Below are positions 56,604 through 64,000 of a stretch of DNA of 64,000 nucleotides, piece by piece. The stretch spans positions 12,046,001 to 12,110,000 of the forward strand of contig JAFFJZ010000002.1 of NCBI GenBank assembly GCA_018340375.1, written 5' to 3'. Numbering within the stretch: the stretch's first letter is position 1; every line of letters begins with the position of its first letter. Source of the DNA: Gonatopus flavifemur (taxonomy: Eukaryota > Arthropoda > Insecta > Hymenoptera > Dryinidae). Position numbers and translations under genes: made by a program. The notes below the pieces were generated by a model that was not told where the DNA came from, did not search any database, and worked only from the letters and a program-made list of their open reading frames with translations.

Positions 56604-57088
56604 TATTTCTTCCAACCAAATAAATAGTTTGTTTGTCCTCTCTCCATAAAATATTTCATAGGATTGATGGGATATTTAATCGAATCCAATAATGGAATGC
56701 TTGCGTCCAATAAATTCGTCTTCTAAATAAACAATTTATTCGCCACACACTGAGAGAAGAGTTTATTTGTATTTAATAGAGCTTACTTTGGATACGGCGA
56801 AATAAATATTTTTTCCACGTGAACTTGGCTTAATAACTATAAATGAAGTTTATTAACTGTTAAAAAATTCATATGACATTTGTTAACTGTTATTAAACCT
56901 TATCTGAGAATAGTGAGTCATGTTTGTATGTAATAAATATTTATTTCGCTGCATCCAAAACAAGATTTATTGAATACAAATAAACTCTTCTTTCAGTGCA
57001 AGTAATCAGTTTTTGCATCTAATTGAATATTTAATTTCTACAAATGAATATTTTTTGGAGAAGGGATGAATAAATATGTTTTCCAGTG
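56600..57088. mobile_element. CAC-shell MITE, relative of 49409-49652, filled by another MITE
   Basis: The interior matches the 49409 family in inverse orientation (TTTGTCCTCTCTCCATAAAA, GGAATGCTTGCG, GTAATCAGTTTTTGCATC). The right end TTTTCCAGTG (to 57088) is intact and followed by TA. The left terminus is worn. The element 56748-56998 interrupts it, and the 49409 copy serves as the unfilled reference. Confidence 0.78.
56748..56998. mobile_element. CAC-shell MITE with CA target duplication
   Basis: Ends CACTGAGAGAAGAGTTTATT and AATAAACTCTTCTTTCAGTG, flanked by CA (56746-56747 and 56999-57000). The arms pair through GCTTACTTTGGATACGGCG/CGCTGCATCCAAAAC and GAAATAAATATTT, with a GTTAACTGTTA core. 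Confidence 0.9.
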
Positions 57089-57299
57089 TATCAGCCTCAT
57101 GTATTGAGAAGTAATTGATCAATTCGTGGAAACTGAGTTTCTAGGAGTATACTCATTGTGTAAGAGTCCCAAATTCAGATGTGTACCATTATTAATCAGC
57201 TCTTCATCCTCCATAAAGGAATTTTCTCTATTGTTTTTTTCATAGTTGTGAACTTTGGACTCTTTTTTTCTGGGTTTCTTCTACGCAATGAGAACAAAT

Positions 57300-58430
57300 A
57301 GATGAATTTCATACGGTTGCAAGAAGAAAAAAACATTCAAATCGCTCACCAACTGGTCCTCCTTCCTTCATTTCGATCCTAAAGTTTTATATCAAGCTAA
57401 GAAACTAGCGAATGGGTTCTTGCCAACAGCGTATATTGAACACAGCTGCATAATGTGCCCGTAAATTTCTCTCACACACATATTTCTATAGTTCATAATC
57501 CGCTGACACAAGTTTCATTACCCTACGAGAATTTTACGAACAGTTACATTCCACGTGTACCAGCCTTGATCCGCTAAATTCAGTTTCATAACTTTCATGT
57601 ATGATGTTAAAACCACAATTTCGTGTCATGATGCTTGTTTGAACATTCAAATTTTCGCTATAACATAGAACAGTTTGTTTTTCTAATGGTCCTGCAAGGC
57701 CATTACTGGCCCTTTGAAACGCCCGCGGTTGTGTTTGCTGGGTCTTTTCCGATTATGGAGTTAACTTTCACAGTAGATCATGACGTGTATGTGCAGACAC
57801 ACGTCGTCAGTTCTCTCCGTAGCTCCGACGATGGATGCATAGCACTAGAAGAGATATGCATTCGAAACTGTTCTCGCACGTGCAGACGGATAGATTTATA
57901 GATACTTCAGATAGAGATGGATAGAGGATGAATGAGAGAGAGAGGACGTGGAAATATCGATGGTCCCTTGATGGCCTGTGGTGTTCTTTGACAATTTAGA
58001 GGGTAATAGGATTGATGGAATCTCAGGAACACTTTTATTTAACTAGCAGCATCATTATAGCTTCTGACCGTCATTGATGGAAATCATGTCCAAAATCATT
58101 CAAGCTTCTTTCCGAAATAACTGGAATATTGGATTCCTTGCAATATGAATGATAAAAACTTTGTTTAATAACAATTCATCATCAATTATTAGAACAATCG
58201 CAGGTACCATCAGAATCAAGGGATATTGATCTCATTAATTCAGTTCCTCAATTCACTTGATTAATTGAATTCATTGAATCAAGTTCACTACTGTGCTTTT
58301 TATTCCAAAAGAGTGCTGAACTGGTATCCATTGCTCCAGAACAAACAACTAGTACTTTTAGAGTCACAGTTCACTCTTTTAGCCAGTCAAAAGTGAACGT
58401 GCCCTAGTAAAAAAAATTATAGCGGTTGTC
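57300..58430. other. no gene seen; one partial repeat
   Basis: At 57685-57742 lies a partial inverted copy of the 53635 element (GGCCATTACTGGCCC, GAAACGCCCGCGGTTG, TGCTGGG). The open frame ending at 57901 (VDHDVYVQTHVVSS...) after CTTTCACAG is a weak exon-like candidate without family resemblance. Confidence 0.4.
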
Positions 58431-58433
58431 TAG

Positions 58434-58732
58434 CACTAGAAATTTGGCGTTTCTTCTATACTTGATGTTTACTGGCTGCGCATTTTAGCCTGTTAGCGCC
58501 TGTACCTGACATTGAAGTAGCAGCTACTCCGATCAGTGTACATTGTGCGCAATGCGGAGTAGCTCCTACTCCGATAACAGGTATAGTTCACACGTGGAGT
58601 ATTTGGATCAGCAGCGAGGCAGGTAAAACGCAGTAGCTACGCCGTTTCAGCGCGTAGCTGAAAGTTTCTTACTGATGGGAGCTGCTGCCGCTCTGAGCCG
58701 AGTATAACCTGTGCGCCAAATTTCTCTCAGTG
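58434..58732. mobile_element. CAC-shell element with a GTAGCTAC/GGAGTAGCTCC word array
   Basis: Left end CACTAGAAATTTGGCG and right end CGCCAAATTTCTCTCAGTG, followed on the right by TA (58733-58734). The core repeats GTAGCAGCTACTCC, GGAGTAGCTCCTACTCC, CAGTAGCTACGCCG, AGCGCGTAGCTG. The left flank has changed. Confidence 0.75.
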
Positions 58733-58796
58733 TAGCAGTGAAGCTAGCCACTAGAAAGGGCCTTGACAATAACTATAACGTGGCTTGAGATTAGGA

Positions 58797-58957
58797 ACTC
58801 ACAGTCATTCCAATTCCAGGGTGAATTGTCTACTCTAAAAGCGTTAGAGCTCACTTGAAACGAGTGAAAATCCCACTTGAAATGAATTGGCTCACTTGTA
58901 AGCCATAGTGGAGAGAAACACGTGTGATTTTTCACTCTCCCAGTTTTAGAAAGATCA
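58797..58957. repeat. GTGAAAATCCCACTCGAA family, copy 3 of 3
   Basis: TCATTCCAATTCCAGGGTGA, CACTTGAAACGAGTGAAAATC, GGCTCACTTGTAAG and GATTTTTCACTC follow the same order as 29928-30068 and 38358-38497. Confidence 0.65.
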
Positions 58958-59290
58958 CATTGTCTAATGATATTAGTTGATGAAAAAGAATTTATAGAAT
59001 GTTGTGAAGAGTGTAATAATCGCATATCAGCAAAAAGAAGCATAGTTTCCAAAATTTGTCTTCGATTATTGAATAATTGAATGACAATTATGTATCTTGT
59101 GAATTAACTGGCACTTTATTATCTTTACGATAGCTCCCCATATTCATCAGCAAGTGCGTATGGACGCATTCAGGCTATCATATAATCACAGTTCGATTGT
59201 AAACTCGTTGATGAATAGCAATTTTATTATTAGCATCCAGTGATTTTAATGTGAGGAAATCACGAGATCCTTATTATGGAGTCATGCCAG

Positions 59291-59441
59291 GTGTTGGATA
59301 TCGTTAGACCAGATGTAACGGCTGCTTCTTTGACCTCTGTGTATATTCCTCATAACAGGAACCTGTTGCACGTATATCTCGAAAGCAAAAGAACTTATAT
59401 CCTCGGAAGTCCGTTGGTACTACGTTATTTACTGTCTGCCG
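59291..59441 (+). CDS. tentative exon of the four-TM protein gene (loop and start of TM4)
   Basis: Starting after ATGCCAG in phase 0, it is open to a good donor, GCCG|GTATGT, in phase 1. That fits both the phase-0 donor at 48228 and the phase-1 acceptor at 63139. The segment is GC-richer than its surroundings. It encodes a hydrophilic stretch and ends LGSPLVLRYLLSAG, which would continue as a hydrophobic helix into the next exon. Doubts: the acceptor has a poor pyrimidine tract; the hydrophilic stretch is longer than usual between F-Y-x-Q and TM4; and an alternative acceptor at 59240 in phase 2 would instead give a short basic tail (RKSRDPYYGVMPGVGYR, stop at 59308). Only one of these readings can be right. 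Confidence 0.4.
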
Positions 59442-59479
59442 GTATGTTTATACGAGAATTTCAGATCATTGAATCATGA

Positions 59480-60750
59480 AGTTCGAGATCGTTAATAGAA
59501 AATGAACAAAAGCCGATAATAACAATATCGTATTGGTATACGGTAATTCCTCATCAACCGCGAAGGAGTGTAGTACAGTACGGCATAAACCTGATTCCAT
59601 GGAAATATTTCATTGTTGTGTTGTATTAATAAATCATCAACACAATATTACATGCATTTAAAATAATTAATGAGTTTTCTTGTTTTAGATTATAATGAAG
59701 GTTCATTTGATTATTGTATATTTATCAATATTAATAATTCAACAAGATAATACAAGGGGGAGAAATTGTTGAATGTGAATGAAAATCATTGATTTGATAC
59801 GAATGGGAAAATTTAATTCAATTCTTATTTGAATACCCGTGAGAATATATTTTGAGATCGTTGAAAATCATTGGGAAAGAATAGATTTATAATTGATTGG
59901 CACAAATCGACTTGCGCATCCATTGTTGTGACAATTACACATGAAATATTGTTCCTTCGCAGTACATGAATTTATTTTTGAAGTGTTTAAGTTTTAATAC
60001 CGATTCAAATACGAAAGGGCAAATATTTCTTCGAGTTGATGAATATATTATCATTTTGCGAGTCTCTTATTGTTAATCTTCCAACTTCACGGATCCTTCC
60101 ACATCGTTTTGGGTATCATAAAACATAAGATATCTTCGGCTGGAGATTCTCTATAGTCGTAAACGAATTAATTAATGACTAAAAGCTTTTCTTCTTCGTT
60201 GTTTTTCACTTGGAAAAGAAAACACTGTTCACGAAGTTTTTTCATTTCATTCTCTTGTTCGACAAATTATTGAATGAGCAATATGAGCATGGAGAATTTA
60301 TTCTTCTATTATTCCAAGCACCTTGAAAGAATATGGAATGATTTTTAGAAGGAAGTTCATAAAGGCCAAAAACAACGCTTATACGTTCGCCTCTCGTTGG
60401 AACGAACTCCTTCAGTCTCTTTTAAAAGTTCTTTCAGCGGATGAATATTGATGAAAAATTACTTCAAGTTCATTATTAAGAGATGATGTACATTTGATAT
60501 CACTCTGTCGAATATCAAGTAGTATTTTCCCTTGCAAATATCTTTGGAAGATTATAAATCTATTTATGAAATTATCTCAGAATTCTCTTGAGTATGGAAA
60601 TGAAGATTGATTTCATGTTCAGTGCATAAATTGATGAACGAACTTAATAAGCTTGAATAAGATCTTATAGGGTACGAAATCTCGTTCTTATTACCAAAAT
60701 CATACAAAGAAGCACTATTCTTCGTTTCGCAGTTGATATACATTCACAAT
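59480..60750. other. no feature seen
   Basis: AT-rich, apparently single-copy sequence without MITE ends. An AATAAA near 59628 would be the poly(A) signal if the alternative terminal exon ending at 59310 is real. Confidence 0.35.
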
Positions 60751-60760
60751 TCCCAGAGTT

Positions 60761-60954
60761 CCCTGTTACAGGAACTCAGTTAGGATTCCACGTGGATTCC
60801 AGATCTGAAATTCACCTGGGATTCCACCTGAGGTCAGGAATTACAACTGAAACCCCACGTTGGAGTTGAAATTCTAGCTGGGATTTCACCTGGGAGTAGG
60901 AAAATTTCGGAGCCAGAATCCACGTCGAATCTCAGCTGGATTTTCGTGACAGGG
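60761..60954. mobile_element. CCCTGT-ended element with a CCAGCTGG word array, copy 2
   Basis: Begins CCCTGTTACAGGAACTC and ends CTGGATTTTCGTGACAGGG. It repeats GGATTCCACGTGGATTCC, CCTGGGATTCCACCTG, CCCCACGTTGGAGTTG and CTAGCTGGG words, many identical to the reverse complement of 28789-29031. Confidence 0.72.
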
Positions 60955-60959
60955 TTGCT

Positions 60960-63130
60960 TGAAAATAATTTCACTATCGATTTGAAAGTGTCAAAGATGT
61001 ACTAGTTTTCAGATAAGCTGAGGATTCATTATCCAAACGAATCACCAAGATCAGGAATCTTCCGGAAATTTCATAACCTGGTTATCGGATTTTACTCTGT
61101 TGTTCTTTGTCCTTCTTCCGGTGCATGACTATCTGTACTTGAAATCTTCAACCGACGATCGATATACGTGCACCATCTGTTGCTGTCGTGTTGAAGCCTT
61201 TCATAGGGAAAAAAGGATGAGAACGGAGGCTTTAATCTTCACATTGTGCGATGACACGACGAACTTTCCAAGTGACTACAGCCGAGAAACCAATTCCACT
61301 CACATTTTCTTGTAATATCACCGAGATGAATTGTTCTCGTGATGTCATCATATAAGATTAAGGATCCGAGAATTTCTATCTTGATATAAGAATTCTTTAA
61401 TCTATTTTGCTTTGATGAAAGTTATGAAATCTCCTTAGAAGGTTCTGTCGAACCTTGTAAAGTGTTTATATAAAGATTATATAGAAATCACGGATTTTAT
61501 ATCATGATGGCTCATTTTCACAGTTATTCTTCAGAAAAGGTTTGAAAAGTCAAATATGGATTTCAATTGTCACACAACAACAAGGTAGTTTATACCGACT
61601 TTTTCATGATCTCAAGTCAAAAAGTGAAACCTAATTAACCTCTGATTCGTTGCGTATTACGAAGTGGATCAGGGTTGGTTTTATTGTTCGCCCTAATCTC
61701 GCTCTGTTCTTAACCTGATCTTGCTTTCAAAATTCTCATTGAACCTGATGTTAACCTTTTTTGTTGACCTGATTCAACTATTACAATTTTTCGACTCGGG
61801 ATGTCATACGCTAATCAAATTTAATCACTGTTCTTCTCTTTTCGTTTCCAATAAAAATCACGGATAACGAGTAACTTCGATAAACGTGTATTATTCTCAA
61901 ATATTACTCCCTCGCTCATCAAGTTGCGGTTCCAGATAAATATCCTGATATCACCTGTTGAGCGATCAATATAAATATATTATCCTCTCCGTGATAGTTG
62001 CCTTGTCACGGCTAATCTTCCCTCAGTCTGGATTTTTTCATTTTTCTTTCATCTTTACTTTACGGCGGGTCTTCAAATATTTATCATAAGAGTGAGGGAG
62101 GGTATGTACACGGCGCTATGCCAAGTTTCTCTTTGTTGGACCGAAATCCTATATCGCAGGTATTTTATCCGTGCACTGTAGAAAAATCTCATGTCAGGAT
62201 TTATTCAGTTACTTTTTGATGAAACGAAATTTTTCCGTTGGCCAATTACGAGTTTCTTGTCATGTGTTGAAATTTCAACTACGAATGATCATCTTTGATG
62301 AAGAATAAATTTGTAATTTTTCTTAATCTTCATTCATTCCAAATTGTATTTGCTGTATAAAAATTGTGATACCCTGGGATGAAAGGAATTCATATACAAC
62401 TAGAAAATTTGATGATAATTCGCTTTTAGGATATAAAATCTTGATGGATGGGAGAGAAGATAAAAGGAATCTTCGTAAATTCGTTCTGTTAACAAGTTCC
62501 CAGGGAAATACCAAAGTCTGAAACGGGAGAACAGTAAAACTTGGTCAATTTCTGCTTGGAATCTTATGATGCTTATTGTGTTTTTCATTCTTCGTTCATT
62601 CATCCACAACTCTTTGATCAATATTTCGCATTGAGTGATGGGATTGATGGTACATGATCACTTTGATTCACTTGAAACAAAATCAACTTTGTATTCCAAT
62701 GAATAGAAAGATTTTGTTACATTGCGTTACGTCATCTCTCGTCAATTGATCGTCTCAGCAAGACGGGAAACCTTTCATATTTCAATTATGGAATAAAATC
62801 ATTTGTGACGATGAGTGTGATTTGATTATTTCATCAAACGAATCAACGTTTCGTTCTCGTTTCGACGAAGGAAAGGGATGTATGATTAAAAATATATCCA
62901 GTCCGGTAATCTGCTTTGGACTTATAATATTATATTGACGAAAGAATTCTCAACTACTGTCGATACCGGGAAATCAATTCATTTTGATATATCGTGGAGG
63001 TGATTTTTGTTGCTAAATAATAAGGGATTCCAAAAATTCATTTGACTCCGCCGGTTTTCATTTGATTATATTATACCCTCGTGGAAATTTCTCATCGAAT
63101 TATCGGTTCCATTCTCCAAATAACTTTTGA
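60960..63130. other. no confident feature
   Basis: Largely unique sequence. An open + frame (about 61025-61318) includes a hydrophobic stretch, LLFFVLLPV, followed by a CICCCRV cysteine cluster, but it has no supporting splice sites or family resemblance. A short exon-like segment ends at CGCAG|GTATTT near 62160 and is open in all three frames, so it cannot be interpreted. Confidence 0.3.
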
Positions 63131-63138
63131 TTTCTCAG

Positions 63139-63227
63139 GATCGTTGATCCTCTTCGTGTACATGAGTTTCTTCTACGGGAGAAAATTCAATAAAGCCGTA
63201 CTTTGCTCCATGAATTACGCTTGGTAA
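63139..63227 (+). CDS. tentative last exon of the four-TM protein gene
   Basis: The exon follows TTTTGATTTCTCAG and in phase 1 reads SLILFVYMSFFYGRKFNKAV ... MNYAW and then TAA (63225-63227). The first 13 residues are strongly hydrophobic and run into a basic G-R-K-F-N-K, the normal end of a membrane helix at the cytoplasmic face. Joined to 59291-59441 the codon split is exact (G|GA). The other two phases give a stop at the third codon or a charged 17-residue reading, so the hydrophobic reading is the natural one. Codon use is GC-richer than the flanks. It could be TM4 and the short C-terminal tail of the gene above or, less likely, the end of another gene. Confidence 0.5.
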
Positions 63228-63349
63228 AACAAAGTTTTGAATCGTTCAATTTCTTAAAAGGAACGTAATATGTCACTTTGAAGATCATGTACTTTTGCAG
63301 TGTGATTAAAGAAAAATATTGAAGTGATGAGGGAATATGACGTTGAATG

Positions 63350-63355
63350 AATAAA
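63350..63355 (+). promoter_or_regulatory. possible poly(A) signal AATAAA
   Basis: A canonical AATAAA lies 123 bases after the TAA at 63227, a plausible 3' end for the gene ending there. The hexamer is common in AT-rich DNA, so this is only supportive. Confidence 0.35.
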
Positions 63356-63616
63356 GAATAATTTTGCGCGTACAAATTACTGTGTACACTGTTGAAGATT
63401 GTTCGAAACTTCGTAACTTTTTCAAACACATTTGTAACTGAAAATCCAAATTCTTGGTGTTTGAATTGAAGATTCATTTACAAGTGGTTGAATTTTCGAA
63501 TTTTCACCATATTATATGACATATTTATGTGTATATTCGTAACTGAAATTTCATAAAGATGTACCTTAAATTTTGAGTTACGTGTTTTTGAAGTTTCGTC
63601 CAGAACTTCTTAACAG

Positions 63617-63858
63617 GATACTGTTGGAAAAAATTTGTGAATTGCATAGACAAAATTTGGAAGCAATGAACACATAATTTTGTGTATTGAATTAACCATA
63701 GATTTGATGAGAATTGAAACAAATTTTTGTATGAAAACCATTTCGAAATAATATTGTGTTTGAATTTTAATAAAAGTGTGGAAGATTTAATATAAAAATG
63801 TGTGTTAATTGCTTCCATACTTTTGCGTTATAATCAACAGAATATTTTTTACTGTCTG
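63617..63858. mobile_element. MITE of the TTTGGAAGCAATTAA family, copy 2
   Basis: TTTGGAAGCAATGAACACAT and GTGTGTTAATTGCTTCCATA form the inner inverted repeat. The left GTTGGAAAAAATTTGTGAAT and middle AATAATATTGTGTTTGAATT match 27890-28111 closely and in the same orientation. The outer ends are worn (CTGTTGG, ACTGTCTGC). Confidence 0.75.
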
Positions 63859-64000
63859 CTTATGAAAAAGAAAAATTAATAAATAAATAAGTATAGCAAG
63901 GTTGAAAGAACAGTTTTGATTGATAATTTTAGCTCACTGAATTTTGCCAACAGGCACCCAGTGTCCATTGTAATGGACACATGATGTTCTTATATAATAT

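Larger units (their letters stand above)
56089..57290. repeat. outer foldback of a nested cluster
   Basis: CATTGCGTAGAAGAAACC (left) pairs with GGTTTCTTCTACGCAATG (right end 57290). Pairing continues for about 200 bases through GAGCTGATTAATAATGG and ATACTCTTAGAAACTCAGTT up to GAGGCTGATA at 56281-56290 against TATCAGCCTC at 57089-57098. The centre is filled by 56291-56603, 56600-57088 and 56748-56998. Confidence 0.85.

Noticed and set aside
61025..61318. Open frame with a hydrophobic stretch and CICCC cluster, considered as the missing TM4 exon
   Set aside because: The only phase-0 acceptor has a poor pyrimidine tract, the downstream part is charged and cysteine-rich unlike a claudin tail, and a stretch this long is expected by chance a few times per window.

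Overview
This is eukaryotic, almost certainly animal and most likely insect, nuclear DNA. It is strongly AT-rich by eye, has no bacterial gene organisation, carries canonical GT-AG introns, and is crowded with Tc1, mariner, hAT-type and TTAA-type DNA transposons and hundreds-of-bp foldback MITEs. A hymenopteran source is only my impression of the repeat style and cannot be proven from the window.

Host genes are sparse. On the + strand, three exons (35477-35584, 41864-42028, 48131-48228) have perfectly compatible splice phases. They encode the first extracellular loop (G-P-W-x-x-C ... C), TM2 and TM3 of a claudin/PMP22-like four-transmembrane membrane protein. Two more exons (59291-59441, 63139-63227) continue the phase and would supply a fourth hydrophobic segment, a stop codon and a poly(A) signal, but they are tentative. 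The exon carrying TM1 is not visible in the window or lies upstream of it. The introns (about 6, 6 and 11 kb) are packed with nested MITEs. A second possible gene is a small ORF at 10990-11157 with a signal peptide and a knottin-like cysteine pattern.

Layout. 2.6-6.2 kb: a decayed Tc1-like element holding a TTAA foldback MITE, which holds a nearly intact mariner. 6.4-6.8 kb: a palindromic-word MITE. 9-10.9 kb: a long foldback with a second MITE inside. 11.5-15.2 kb: several word arrays. 16-34 kb: dispersed MITE copies, many in related pairs. 34-41 kb: clustered nested MITEs, including three copies of one foldback family. 42.9-46.7 kb: a five-member nest. 48.5-53.7 kb and 56-57.3 kb: further nests. 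54.2-54.9 kb: an hAT-type element with a perfect 8-bp target duplication. 59-63.6 kb: mostly unique sequence.

The most unusual signal is a large set of short foldback elements. They share shell-like termini (CAC[G/T]G... or CCC[A/T]G...), but their cores are arrays of short self-complementary words, with a different word in each family (TTTGCTG/CAGCAAA, GGTGTT/AACACC, GGGCCC, CCACGTGG, AAGGCCTT, GATACGAA, AGCTAAAT, GGTAGCA and others). The CAC-type shells have two-base target duplications that are TA in many copies but matched CA/TG or TT in others, so they are not strictly TA-specific.
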